64,000 bases of DNA from Streptomyces sp. NBC_01016 (GTDB taxonomy: Bacteria; Actinomycetota; Actinomycetes; Streptomycetales; Streptomycetaceae): positions 930,001 to 994,000 of the forward strand of contig NZ_JAPEOQ010000001.1 of the NCBI RefSeq assembly GCF_026341035.1. Direction: 5' to 3'. Position 1 is the first letter of the stretch, and each line of letters opens with the position of its first letter. The notes beneath the pieces were generated by a model. The model did no database searches. It was not told the origin of the DNA and saw only the letters and a list, made by a program, of their open reading frames with translations. Both the position numbers and the translations under genes were made by a program. This document shows positions 18,101 through 26,154 of this stretch, in pieces.

Positions 18101-20258
18101 AGTCGCTGCCGTCGACGTCACCGCCCTGGCTGTCCTTCGCCGTGACGGAGAAGCAGTTCTGGAACGTCTCGCCGTTCTCGACACCCTCGCGGCGCTCGCC
18201 GGTGACCTTGATGGTGACGCTGTCGCCCGGCGCCATCTTGCCGTCGTAGACCCCGCGCACGCCGGTGGCCCGCGCGAGCACGGCCGGGTCCACACCGTCG
18301 TAGTCGACCCACTCCTCTTCCTGCGGGTCCCACACCTGAATGGTCACCGGTGCGTCGGACGGCGAGACGGAGACGGACGTGATCTCCAACTTGTCGAAGG
18401 GGCTTTCGCTGCCGGGCTTGCCGTCCGCGTCGGCGGACGGGTCGGTGATGACCACATCGCTCAGCGGCAGGTTGCCGGTGTTCGTGAACTTCAGGTCCAT
18501 GTCGATGGGCTGACCCGGCGGCACGTCCGTCTGGCTGACGGTCTTGACGCCGTCGCCGGCGCCGGACGGGTCCTCGACGATGAGGTTCTGGCAGGCGCTG
18601 CCGGAGGCGGTGCCGCTGCCGTCGCTGCGGCCGGCGTCGCCCTTGGTGCCCGCGCAGTTGCTGACGCCGTCGGCCACGTCTCCCGCGTCGACGTCGTCGG
18701 TCAGGGTGCCGTGCAGGTCGAGCCCCGCGTCGGCGCCCTCCGCGATGGACGGATTGCCGTCCGCGTCGACGCCGGTGTAGGTGACCTCGACCTTCTTGAC
18801 CTGCTTGCAGTCCGCGGGGACGTCGTAGGTCGCGTTCTCCGTGTAGGTCTCTTCGCGGGTGGTCCCGTCCTCGCAGGTGACGGTGAGCTTCGCCTCGGTC
18901 GCGCCCTCGGGGAAGCGCAGCCGCACCTTGTCGACGTCGAGCTTGTCGAACTCGCTGGTCGCGTTCGCGTCCGGCTCGGTGATCGTCATCGACTTCACCT
19001 TGAACGGCGACTTGTTCGTGACGTCGACCCCGGTGCTGACCGGCGAGTTCTCGCCGATGACCGCGTGCTCGTTGGAACCGTGGGAGAAGTCGCCGTTGGT
19101 GTCGGCGTAGTACTTCTTCGTCGAGTCGAGGACCAGGATGTCCGGCAGGATGTCGTACGTGTCGCAGGCCTGGTCGCCGTCGACGTCGCCGTCCGTGGTC
19201 TCCTTCGCGGACGGGGTCGCGCAGTTGTTGACCGTGATCTTGTCGGTGGGCTTCAGGTCCGAGCCGTCCGAGCGCTTGGTGTCCCGCAGCTTCATGCCGA
19301 CATCGACGCTGCCGCCGTTCTCGTCGTACGGCAGCGGGTCGCCGTTGCTGTTGGTGAAGACGACTTCAAAGCCGACCACGTCACCCGGTTCCACCCCGTC
19401 CGGCAGCGGAAGCTTGCCGGGAGAGGTGATGTCGTCGCCGGTGTGCGTCTGCCCGTCGGCCGTGGTGACCACCAGGTGTGCCTGGTCGGCGCCCTTGGGG
19501 AACGCGGTGACGGTGGCCCCGGTGAAGTCGAAGTACTCGAACGTCTCCTCGGTGTCGTCGGACACCGACAGCTCGGTGACCTCGGCCGAGGACGAGGAGT
19601 TGTTGCGCACGTTCAGCTTGATCGTGGACTCTTCGCCGCTCATCGCGACCGCCGAGCCGTCCTCCCACTCCTTGGTCGTCACCGGCTTGACCACGCGCGG
19701 GATGTTGATGGTGATGTCGGAGTCGGAGGTCTTCGGGTCCGCGTTGTCGGCGTCGGCCTGCGCGGTGTTGGTGATGGTGGTGCCGTCCTCCAACTCCGTG
19801 TCGGCCGGCACCCGCATCCCGATCTCCACCGAGCCCGCCTGGCCCGCGCGCAGGCCGGTCTCGCCCTCGGGATTCTGCAGCGGCTGCTTGTAGACGATCG
19901 TCAGCTGCCGCGTCGCCTCGTCGTAGGTGACGTCGCGGGTGCTGTTCGACTGCGGGAGGTCGGTCACCTCCAGGCCCTCCGGCAGGGTGTCGGTGACCGT
20001 GAAGTTCACGCAGTCCACGTCCAGGCCGGAGCACTGGCCGTTGAGGGTGTAGATGAACTCGTCGCCGGGCTCCAGCGGCCCGTCGGCGTCGTTGGTCTTC
20101 GTGATGCCGACCGCGCTCATCGGGTCGTCGGCGGCCGCGAGCGGAGCGGTCAATGCCTGGGAGCCGAACAACAGGCTGAGCACCGCGGCCAGCACGACCA
20201 TCGCTCGTAGTCGCGTTGGCCTGCCTCTTGGCACAAACCGGTTCCGCATGCGCATCAC
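15153..20258 (-). CDS. Giant LAxTG-anchored surface protein with DUF11-like and DUF5979-like repeats
   Basis: 1,701 residues. A signal peptide (hydrophobic MVVLAAVLSLLFGSQAL, cleaved after APLAAA) is followed by more than ten repeated Ig-like or DUF11-type domains. These share phrases such as TNTGNLPLSDVVITDP, NTGNMSAKYLKIIDQDD and NTGTANVPNLVVKDDLPEG. From about residue 1350 come at least three DUF5979-like domains, each with a pair of Cys (YPYHVTCTIH, YSVDVSCTLP, YDFSLACTTD) and an NTF end. The C-terminus has a Gly-rich spacer, LADTG at 1666-1670, a membrane helix and an RRGRG tail. LAxTG is the motif of class E sortases, so covalent attachment to peptidoglycan is expected. The GTG start has GGGAG upstream. 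No sortase gene lies in this window. Confidence 0.87.
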   Translation of the reverse strand: MMRMRNRFVPRGRPTRLRAMVVLAAVLSLLFGSQALTAPLAAADDPMSAVGITKTNDADGPLEPGDEFIYTLNGQCSGLDVDCVNFTVTDTLPEGLEVTDLPQSNSTRDVTYDEATRQLTIVYKQPLQNPEGETGLRAGQAGSVEIGMRVPADTELEDGTTITNTAQADADNADPKTSDSDITINIPRVVKPVTTKEWEDGSAVAMSGEESTIKLNVRNNSSSSAEVTELSVSDDTEETFEYFDFTGATVTAFPKGADQAHLVVTTADGQTHTGDDITSPGKLPLPDGVEPGDVVGFEVVFTNSNGDPLPYDENGGSVDVGMKLRDTKRSDGSDLKPTDKITVNNCATPSAKETTDGDVDGDQACDTYDILPDILVLDSTKKYYADTNGDFSHGSNEHAVIGENSPVSTGVDVTNKSPFKVKSMTITEPDANATSEFDKLDVDKVRLRFPEGATEAKLTVTCEDGTTREETYTENATYDVPADCKQVKKVEVTYTGVDADGNPSIAEGADAGLDLHGTLTDDVDAGDVADGVSNCAGTKGDAGRSDGSGTASGSACQNLIVEDPSGAGDGVKTVSQTDVPPGQPIDMDLKFTNTGNLPLSDVVITDPSADADGKPGSESPFDKLEITSVSVSPSDAPVTIQVWDPQEEEWVDYDGVDPAVLARATGVRGVYDGKMAPGDSVTIKVTGERREGVENGETFQNCFSVTAKDSQGGDVDGSDCKSMETGPAADGASLNKTIAPGQLPEYVAGLPRQHADMTLTVRNTGNMSAKYLKIIDQDDDFFDAVDLVSIKSNQMPAGANRVQIDAYVNGEWVNGTPSADAALPSGVNAADVTGIRATYSSTSTSNDGYVIKPECADNTCSGILTLDVSPRPTLRSSGGPVPSHLEDTASGQFLTKVEDEDKPRDIDPVNATLDLVKGDPKLDVDKTPDTVLSPGEDAPFYLKVTNTGTANVPNLVVKDDLPEGIAFDDTFAGDNGEPYKIIDKKEPDGTVAIPTPVFSQTTDGDRTSGLTWDFSKDDDGKAWNFPPGGSFTIEIHVKLEAGIRADESVTNTMGATSSDPDLACEDASEAEENGAMFGSGLYCVDDAKLTAKTGAAFTARKWVSGNDSLGWYNTKTNKTVDVGDDSCLMTTDSTGRKYTANPCVALVNPGDQYHYLMRLRNAGTEDGTNMRVIDRFPVAGDEGVILDQDRATAWDKRPTLASEPQLDGDSPGQMTTKYENDEPLCTDDLNMGGAGSSADQCPSDTWDDTYSNKAVGAEMNLEFPQPLEPGGTVDVTYAMDTPLDVAHNGDPTIAWNSYAHNETTDRAGSPRVLQANEPIKVGVALSYGELRLVKRLGKHPDAATDLLRRIPYPYHVTCTIHPQGRLPRVVLDEDYRVSADKPVNVKGIPAGAECKIWETSARGGASDHTKDNPVEVTIKPNTGTETPQYARITNTYEFGALTLNKAIDGDAAGYADDGRTYSVDVSCTLPDASGAPSDRILHKTYEVKNGEPVTIKPLPVNTRCWAEEVDTGGAAKATVDHGSADNPTVITAGDSDEQAAIKVTNTFPAADLTVSKHVVNGGAGPYDFSLACTTDQGDVALSSDDSSFELKDGEDRTISVPEGSTCTVQETNVPTGDTVTYEASDDGSDGTVQVNDAATVDVTNTFPESGGTNGGGTGGHDGGGHLADTGFRDWTILGALLTVLALAAGLTIRAMSRRGRG

Positions 20259-20399
20259 GTCAACTCCCGGGCCGAAAACTTGGGCGTGATCGCGACGGTA
20301 GGAGGTGGTGACTTATCTGACTGTTACGGCATGCCGGTGGATTGACGGCCTATCAGTTAATTCGCCCGATCGGCGGCACGGGAGGCGCCGCGAGGGCGC

Positions 20400-21395
20400 T
20401 CAGCCGGACAGCGCCCTCCCGTACGCCCCCTCGCTCTGCCGCACCCCGCTGCAATTGGTGGCCGCGTCGTCCGTGTCCGTGCCGGACTCGCACGGCACAT
20501 CGCGGAACGTCGCCCACGTCGAGACCCACGCGATGCCCTTCTTCTCGGCGAAGGACCGCAGCTGCGCCGCGTCCGCGAGGGTGAAGGTCTCGCCGTCGAT
20601 GTCGTTCGCGCCGAGCATCGAGGTGAGTGCCATGCCGCGCCAGGCCTTCGCGTCGGAGAGGCCGAAGACCTTCTTCAGCTGGGTGTGGGTGGCGCGGGCC
20701 GAGGTGCGGGCGTAGTCGCTCATGTCGCCCTGGTAGGACTCGCCGTAGTTCATGGTCATGACGTTGACCGTGGAGACCTGGACGGACTGGTTGTTGGCGG
20801 CTTCGAGGAGGTCGACGCTGTCCTCGTCCAGGCCGGACGGCATCACGGGGAGCGTGAAGGTGACGTCCACGTCGCGCTGTTTCTGCAACAGGGCTATCGC
20901 CTTGGCGCGCTTGGTGTTCGCTGCGGAGTCCTTGAGGGTGTCGCCCTCGATGTCGAAGTCGACGTGGGTGGCGTCGCCCGCCGCGTCCAGCGCCTTGGCG
21001 TAGGCGGCGGCCAGGTCGGACGCGGTGTCGCAGGTGGTGGCGAGCTCGTTGCCGTCGGCGCCGCCGAAGGAGACGCGGAGTGTGGCGCCGGAGGCGGCGA
21101 GTTTCTTGAGGCGGGAGGCGACCCCGGCGTCGGCGATTTTCGTGTGGCCACCCCAACTCGGCGTGCAGCTGGAGCTGTTGGATACGACGAAAGCGAGGTT
21201 GTACGCGTCCGGGGAGCCGGCCGAGTCGGTGGCGTAGGCCGTGGAGGCGCTGACGTACGGGGCGTACCCGGTGGCGGCGGAGGAGTCGGCCTTGGACCGG
21301 GTGTCGGAACTGGTGTCGGACGACGTGGCGCAGCCCGCGCACGCGAGCACGGCCAGGCCCAGCATTCCGGCGGCGGACTTCAGCGGAATCGGCAT
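20400..21395 (-). CDS. Lipoprotein with glycoside hydrolase family 18-like (chitinase-type) domain
   Basis: 331 residues. The N-terminal signal ends in the lipobox LACAGC. The body is TIM-barrel-like, with ATLRVSFGGADGNE (SxGG-type strand) and HVDFDIEGD, which fits the DxxDxDxE catalytic motif of GH18 with the acidic Glu present. VNVMTMNYGESY resembles the conserved MxYD-type strand, with Asn in place of Asp. This looks like the chitinase-C-like group of Streptomyces, probably acting on N-acetylglucosamine polymers at the cell surface. It lies downstream-facing from the next operon and upstream of the large surface protein, with 141 bases between them. Confidence 0.75.
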   Translation of the reverse strand: MPIPLKSAAGMLGLAVLACAGCATSSDTSSDTRSKADSSAATGYAPYVSASTAYATDSAGSPDAYNLAFVVSNSSSCTPSWGGHTKIADAGVASRLKKLAASGATLRVSFGGADGNELATTCDTASDLAAAYAKALDAAGDATHVDFDIEGDTLKDSAANTKRAKAIALLQKQRDVDVTFTLPVMPSGLDEDSVDLLEAANNQSVQVSTVNVMTMNYGESYQGDMSDYARTSARATHTQLKKVFGLSDAKAWRGMALTSMLGANDIDGETFTLADAAQLRSFAEKKGIAWVSTWATFRDVPCESGTDTDDAATNCSGVRQSEGAYGRALSG

Positions 21396-21583
21396 ACGGA
21401 GAACCTCGCACCCGAAACTGTGTCAGCCGGCCGTTTTCGCTCAAGAATTGCACAGGAGAACCGGGGCAGACCGGCCGATACTCCCCCACCTGCCCAGGCC
21501 GCTGACAGCCTTCGCCGCATTTCAGGGCGGGCTGACAAGCAGCGCTCAGCATGGGCCACAAAAGGCTGCATACTCTGCGCGGA

Positions 21584-21895
21584 ATGCGCTCCGATGCCGT
21601 TCTCGAAACCCCTGCCGCAGGTCGCGGCCGCCGCCGTAAACCCCGCAGTGCCCCTGGCGAGGGCCCCGTGTTCGTCGACTCCTCCGGCCGCAGAGCCCGA
21701 CTGCTGCGCCGCCTGGGGATCGCCGTGTGCGTGGGCTGCGCGGGCTACGTGGTGTTGCTGGTTCTCGCGTTCATGGGCGTGGGCATTCCGCTGACCTCTT
21801 CGGACCTGCTGCCCTTCGGTGACGCCCGGCCGGCGCCCCCTTCCGCTCCCGCCAACGGCGCGCCCGGTACTCCCGGCGCTCTCGGCGCCAACTGA
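21584..21895 (+). CDS. matA: Small single-pass membrane protein, MatA-like
   Basis: 103 residues from the ATG at 21584. A basic cytoplasmic N-terminus (RGRRRKPR, RRARLLRR) precedes one membrane helix (LGIAVCVGCAGYVVLLVLAFMGVGI) and a Pro/Ala-rich external tail. It lies 19 bases before the bifunctional polysaccharide gene, the arrangement described for matA-matB of Streptomyces lividans, where both are needed for hyphal aggregation and poly-beta-1,6-N-acetylglucosamine production. Assignment as MatA rests mainly on that position. An upstream ATG at 21551 is possible. Confidence 0.6.
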   Translation: MRSDAVLETPAAGRGRRRKPRSAPGEGPVFVDSSGRRARLLRRLGIAVCVGCAGYVVLLVLAFMGVGIPLTSSDLLPFGDARPAPPSAPANGAPGTPGALGAN

Positions 21896-21914
21896 GCGGA
21901 GGACGAGCCCAGTT

Positions 21915-24236
21915 ATGTCCCAAGAGACGAAGCCGCCCACGCCTCGCGGCGGACGCCGGCACGCCAACCCGAGCCGTATCGCCCGCATGGGCCGCCGCGC
22001 CGCGACGCTCCAACGCCCGCGCACACTCCTCGCGTTGCTGCTCCTGCTGGCCCTGAGCTGCGCGCTGCTGCTCGACGGCTACGTACGCGGCGAGGTGTTC
22101 AACGACAAGCGGGTCCGGGACGGGGCCGCGTACGACCAGGTGTCGGACTCCGTCCTGGATTCCGGCCCGATCTGGACGTCCCGCAACGGGAAGGTCCAGG
22201 ACGAGTCCGTACCGAAGAAGACCATCGTGCTCACCTTCGACGACGGCCCGAACGCCGAGTACACGTCGAAGGTCCTCGACATCCTCGACGAGAACGACGT
22301 GCCCGGCACGTTCTTCCTCGTCGGCTCGATGGCCGCGCGCTACCCGGACCTCGTGAAGCAGACCGTCGACCAGGGCAATGAGGTCGGCATCCACTCGTTC
22401 TCGCACGTGGACCTCTCGTACCAGTCGTACGGCCGCCTGAAGCGGGAGCTGAAGCAGACGCAGCTGGCGATCGCGGGCGCGGCGGGCGTCACCACGACGC
22501 TGTTCCGGGCGCCGTACTCCTCGGAGACCGACGCCATCGACAACTACAGCCTGGGCGTCTACAAGAAGGTCGCGAAGCTCGGCTACACCAGCGTGTTCAT
22601 CGACACCGACAGCGACGACTGGAAGCAGCCGGGCGTCAAGAGCATCATCGACACGGCCACGCCGAAGTCCGGCAAGGGCGCCTCGGTGCTCTTCCACGAC
22701 GCGGGCGGCGACCGGGACCAGACGCTGAAGGCGCTGCCGAAGTACATCAAGAAGATGAAGGCCAAGGGCTACACCTTCACCACGGTGAGCGGCGCCCAGG
22801 CGATGAACCAGAAGGCCAAGGCCAAGGCCGCGGCCAAGACGGGGGCCAAGGCGGGGGCCCAAGCCGGTCGGCCGCAGGCGCTGCCCGGCGCCCGTGAGCA
22901 GGATCTCGATCCCACCTCCACGGCCGCCGAGCAGGCCTCCCTCCACAAGGCCACCGGCTCCACGCTCTACGTCGGCAAGTCCCTCATCGTGGCCACCGCG
23001 ATCGCCGAGTGGACGATGCCGGTGCTCTCCGGGTTCCTCGCCGTCGTCGGCGTCGCCGTCATGGCGAGGTTCCTGCTGATGCTGATCGTGGCGCGCCGCC
23101 ACTACCGGCAGCGCAACCGTCCCTCGTTCTCCTGGGGGCCTCCCGTCACCCGCCCGGTGAGCGTGATCGTGCCCGCGTACAACGAGAAGGAGTGCATAGC
23201 GAACACGGTGAACTCGCTGATGTCCGGCACGCATCCGATCGAGGTCATCGTCGTCGACGACGGTTCGTCGGACGGCACGGCGGAGATCGTCGAGTCCCTC
23301 GGCCACCCGAACGTCCGCGTCGTCCGTCAGGAGAACGCGGGCAAGTCGTCCGCCCTCAACAACGGTGTACGACACGCCCGTTACGACATCGTCGTGATGA
23401 TGGACGGCGACACGGTCTTCGAGCCGGACACCGTCGCCAAGCTCGTGCAGCCCTTCGCCGACCCCGAGGTGGGCGCCGTCTCCGGCAACGCCAAGGTCGG
23501 CAACCGCAAGACCCTCATCGGAGCCTGGCAGCACATCGAGTACGTGATGGGCTTCAACCTGGACCGCCGCATGTACGACACGCTGCGCTGCATGCCCACC
23601 ATCCCGGGCGCCATCGGCGCGTTCCGCCGGGACGCGGTGCTCGCCGCGGGCGGCATGAGCGAGGACACCCTCGCAGAGGACACCGACATCACCATCGCCA
23701 TGCACCGGGCGGGCTGGCGCGTCGTCTACGAGGAGCACGCGCGGGCGTGGACGGAAGCGCCGGGCTCGTTCAAGCAGCTGTGGAGCCAGCGCTACCGCTG
23801 GTCGTACGGCACGATGCAGGCGCTCTGGAAGCATCGCAAGTCCCTTACGGACAAGGGGCCTTCGGGACGCTTCGGGCGGGTCGGCATGCCGCTCGTCGTC
23901 CTCTTCCAGATCGTCACGCCGGTCTTCGCGCCGCTCATCGACGTGTTCACCGTCTACTCGATGATTTTCGTGGACTTCAAGGCGTCGCTGCTGGCGTGGC
24001 TGGCCGTACTCGGGGTTCAACTCGCGTGCGCCGCCTACGCGTTCAGGCTCGACAAGGAGAAGTACCGCTACCTGCTGATGCTGCCGCTGCAACAACTCGC
24101 GTACCGGCAGATGATGTATCTCGTCCTGATCCACTCCTGCGTCACCGCCCTCACGGGCGGCCGGCTGCGCTGGCAGAAGCTCAAGCGCACGGGCGAGGTC
24201 GGGACGCCGACGGCCGGTACGGGGGCGGGTCGGTGA
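21915..24236 (+). CDS. matB: Bifunctional polysaccharide deacetylase / family 2 glycosyltransferase, MatB-like
   Basis: 773 residues. One N-terminal membrane helix (about 37-57) precedes an external NodB-type deacetylase with all five motifs: TFDDGP near 106, HSFSH, RAPYS, DTDSDDW and LFHDAGG. A Lys/Ala-rich linker (KAKAKAAAKTGAKAGA) and membrane helices lead to a processive GT2 domain with PAYNEKE, VVDDGSSDGT, MDGDTVFEP near 496, AEDTDIT and QRYRW near 624, then C-terminal membrane helices. This fits synthesis and partial deacetylation of a PNAG-like polymer by one protein, as reported for MatB. The catalytic residues visible are intact. Confidence 0.88.
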   Translation: MSQETKPPTPRGGRRHANPSRIARMGRRAATLQRPRTLLALLLLLALSCALLLDGYVRGEVFNDKRVRDGAAYDQVSDSVLDSGPIWTSRNGKVQDESVPKKTIVLTFDDGPNAEYTSKVLDILDENDVPGTFFLVGSMAARYPDLVKQTVDQGNEVGIHSFSHVDLSYQSYGRLKRELKQTQLAIAGAAGVTTTLFRAPYSSETDAIDNYSLGVYKKVAKLGYTSVFIDTDSDDWKQPGVKSIIDTATPKSGKGASVLFHDAGGDRDQTLKALPKYIKKMKAKGYTFTTVSGAQAMNQKAKAKAAAKTGAKAGAQAGRPQALPGAREQDLDPTSTAAEQASLHKATGSTLYVGKSLIVATAIAEWTMPVLSGFLAVVGVAVMARFLLMLIVARRHYRQRNRPSFSWGPPVTRPVSVIVPAYNEKECIANTVNSLMSGTHPIEVIVVDDGSSDGTAEIVESLGHPNVRVVRQENAGKSSALNNGVRHARYDIVVMMDGDTVFEPDTVAKLVQPFADPEVGAVSGNAKVGNRKTLIGAWQHIEYVMGFNLDRRMYDTLRCMPTIPGAIGAFRRDAVLAAGGMSEDTLAEDTDITIAMHRAGWRVVYEEHARAWTEAPGSFKQLWSQRYRWSYGTMQALWKHRKSLTDKGPSGRFGRVGMPLVVLFQIVTPVFAPLIDVFTVYSMIFVDFKASLLAWLAVLGVQLACAAYAFRLDKEKYRYLLMLPLQQLAYRQMMYLVLIHSCVTALTGGRLRWQKLKRTGEVGTPTAGTGAGR

Positions 24237-25324
24237 TCGAGGACGCTCCGACGCGGGAGCTGCGGGCGGTGGGCGTGCAGCCGGCTCCCGTACGCGATCC
24301 GGCTCCCGCGCCGTCCGCGCCGCCGGGGCGCGACCGGTACTTCGACGCGCTGCGGGCGGTCGCGCTGGTCCGGGTCGTCGCGTACCACTGCTTCGGCTGG
24401 GCCTGGGCGGGGCTTGTGTTCCCGTCGATGGGCGTGATGTTCGCGCTGGCGGGGTCGCTGATGGCCCGGTCGCTGCAACGGCCCGCGCTCTCCGTCATCC
24501 GCAGCCGGATGCGGCGGCTGCTCGTGCCGTTCTGGGCGTGGGGCGCGGTCGTCGTCGCGGCGATGCTGGTCCATGGCTGGATGCCGGGCTGGCGGATCGT
24601 CTACTGGGTGGTCCCCATCGGTGATCCGCCGGGCAACGCCTGGGGTGAGCAGGCCTGGGAGATCCTCTGGTACCTGCGCTGCTACCTGTGGTTCGTGCTG
24701 CTGTCCCCGCTGCTGCTGCGGGTCTTCCGGTGGGCGCCGGTGCCGGTGCTGCTGCTGTCGCTCGTGCCGATCGCGCTGTTCGACACCGGAGACGCCACCG
24801 ACTTCTGCATCTTCGTCTTCTGCTGGCTGCTCGGATTCGCCCATCGGGACGGGTTGTTGGAGCGGTGGAAGGCGTCGGTCGTCGTCGTGCTCTCCGGCGC
24901 CGCGCTCGCGTTCGGGCTCTGGTACGCGCTCAGCCACCAGGGCGAGTACGGGACGTACGACCTGGACGACGTGCCGCTCGCGCAGGCGTTCTGGTCGGCC
25001 GGGTTCGTCACGCTTCTCTTCTACGCGAAGGCGCGGTGGCGTATCGACTTCGCGTGGCTGGCGCGGTGGCGGAGGCTCGACCGCGTCGTCACCGTGTTCA
25101 ACGCGCGTGCCGTCACGATCTACCTCTGGCACGAGATCGCGCTGATCCTCGCGGTGCCGCTGGTCGACACGTTCTGGAACGTTCCGGCGTTCGAGAGGTG
25201 GCTGCCGCTGGAGAGCCAGTGGTTTTTGTTCGGCATCGGGTGGGTGCTGATCGCGGTGGCGGTGCCGATGTGGGGGTGGGTCGAGGACGTCGCGGCGAAA
25301 CGCGCGCCACGACTGTTGCCGTGA
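24233..25324 (+). CDS. Acyltransferase family 3 membrane protein
   Basis: 363 residues with about ten membrane helices. It has the family's N-terminal signature RYFDALRAVALVRVVAYHC, which includes the R-x10-H pair proposed for acyl transfer across the membrane. The GTG start overlaps the matB stop as GTGA, so it is translationally coupled. By context it probably acylates the glycan made by MatB or another envelope glycan; acetate is the usual donor group in this family, but the substrate is not shown by the sequence. Confidence 0.83.
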   Translation: MIEDAPTRELRAVGVQPAPVRDPAPAPSAPPGRDRYFDALRAVALVRVVAYHCFGWAWAGLVFPSMGVMFALAGSLMARSLQRPALSVIRSRMRRLLVPFWAWGAVVVAAMLVHGWMPGWRIVYWVVPIGDPPGNAWGEQAWEILWYLRCYLWFVLLSPLLLRVFRWAPVPVLLLSLVPIALFDTGDATDFCIFVFCWLLGFAHRDGLLERWKASVVVVLSGAALAFGLWYALSHQGEYGTYDLDDVPLAQAFWSAGFVTLLFYAKARWRIDFAWLARWRRLDRVVTVFNARAVTIYLWHEIALILAVPLVDTFWNVPAFERWLPLESQWFLFGIGWVLIAVAVPMWGWVEDVAAKRAPRLLP

Positions 25325-25329
25325 GCCCT

Positions 25330-25357
25330 GAGGCCCCTGCTATTCGGCGGGGGCCTC
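25330..25357. terminator. Terminator between converging acyltransferase and GntR genes
   Basis: The arms GAGGCCCC and GGGGCCTC, extended by GC pairs with a bulge, form a stem in the 15-base gap and the last codons of the GntR gene. It can serve both directions. Confidence 0.6.
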
Positions 25358-25642
25358 TTCCGTCGGCAGCTCGCGGACCACGAAGGTGCCGCGGGCGTGA
25401 ACCGTGACCACGAGGCCCTTGTCGCGCAGGATCACGAGGGCGCGGCGCACCGTCTGGTTACCGATGCCGTACTCCTGCGCCAGCACCATCTCGCCCGGAA
25501 TCCGTGTGCCCAGGGCGAACTCGCCTCCGCGGATGCGCCGTTCCAGGATCTCCGCGAGCTGGACGTAGTGGTACTCGGCGGCGGTCGGGTCGATCTTTTC
25601 ACTCACGACTGCGACCGTAATCGACCGACCGAAGTCATGCAC
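25340..25642 (-). CDS. Small GntR-family transcriptional regulator (DNA-binding domain only)
   Basis: 100 residues. The winged helix-turn-helix has the GntR signature YVQLAEILERRIRGGEFALG-x2-IPGE followed by NQTVRRALVILRDKGLVVT and ARGTFV. There is no effector domain, and full-length GntR proteins are at least twice this size. The start may be the ATG at 25642 or a GTG at 25606 (VSEKIDP); neither has a convincing ribosome site, so a leaderless message is possible. It is divergent from the small-protein operon, with two copies of CTAGCGTTC in between that could be its operators. Confidence 0.85.
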   Translation of the reverse strand: MHDFGRSITVAVVSEKIDPTAAEYHYVQLAEILERRIRGGEFALGTRIPGEMVLAQEYGIGNQTVRRALVILRDKGLVVTVHARGTFVVRELPTEEAPAE

Positions 25643-25657
25643 TGCCAGTATCTGTCA

Positions 25658-25703
25658 CTAGCGTTCAACCGAGTTCTACCGCTTTAGACATCGGCTAGCG
25701 TTC
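25658..25703. promoter_or_regulatory. Direct repeat CTAGCGTTC in the GntR divergent promoter region
   Basis: The 9-base word occurs at 25658-25666 and again at 25695-25703, 37 bases apart on the same strand, between the divergent starts at 25642 and 25774. It could bind the small GntR protein or form part of two promoters. This is inference from position. Confidence 0.4.
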
Positions 25704-25773
25704 CGGACATAGAAGACCCCCGCGACGCTGGAACGTCCGGGGGCACGGCCAACGCTTGCTAGGAGCGCTGACG

Positions 25774-25947
25774 ATGTCCGACCTTATCCGCCTCGCCCTG
25801 ACCTGGGTGCTGCATCTCGTACTTCCGGGGACCGGCCGCCACCGCGCCGGAAACCCCTACCCCCTCGCGCGGAGGCGCCTCGCCCTCGTGCTCGCCGCCG
25901 ATTGCGGGATCGATCTCGACCGACACGTACGAGGAGCAGTCGCATGA
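25774..25947 (+). CDS. Small basic protein of unknown function
   Basis: 57 residues, MSDLIRLALTWVLHLVLPGTG followed by a basic segment (RHRAGNPYPLARRRL) and DCGIDLDRHVRGAVA. The first part could form one amphipathic or membrane-associated helix. A good AGGAG ribosome site precedes the ATG. Its stop overlaps the next start (ATGA). It is the first gene of an operon divergent from the GntR regulator. Confidence 0.6.
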   Translation: MSDLIRLALTWVLHLVLPGTGRHRAGNPYPLARRRLALVLAADCGIDLDRHVRGAVA

Positions 25948-26126
25948 ACGAACACCCCCACCGCCCCGTCCGCATGTGCGTCTGGTGCGAGGTGATGACG
26001 CACGAGCCCGTGCTCGTCGCCGAGGTGCACCAGGGCACGGGCCCCGGGTTCAACGTGTACGCGTGCCCGCAGTGCGCCGAGTGGACTCAGCCGCACGAAG
26101 TCGACCTTCCGAGGCGGCTACCGTGA
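25944..26126 (+). CDS. Small zinc-finger-like protein
   Basis: 60 residues with two CxxC motifs, CVWC near residue 13 and CPQC near residue 41, separated by about 28 residues, a plausible four-Cys zinc ribbon. It is translated from an ATGA overlap with the preceding small gene and is followed by the Uma2-like gene after 28 bases. Function unknown. The GntR/small basic/zinc-ribbon arrangement looks like a conserved mini-locus. Confidence 0.6.
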   Translation: MNEHPHRPVRMCVWCEVMTHEPVLVAEVHQGTGPGFNVYACPQCAEWTQPHEVDLPRRLP

Positions 26127-26154
26127 GGCACGGAACGCGAACCGTGGAGGCGGT

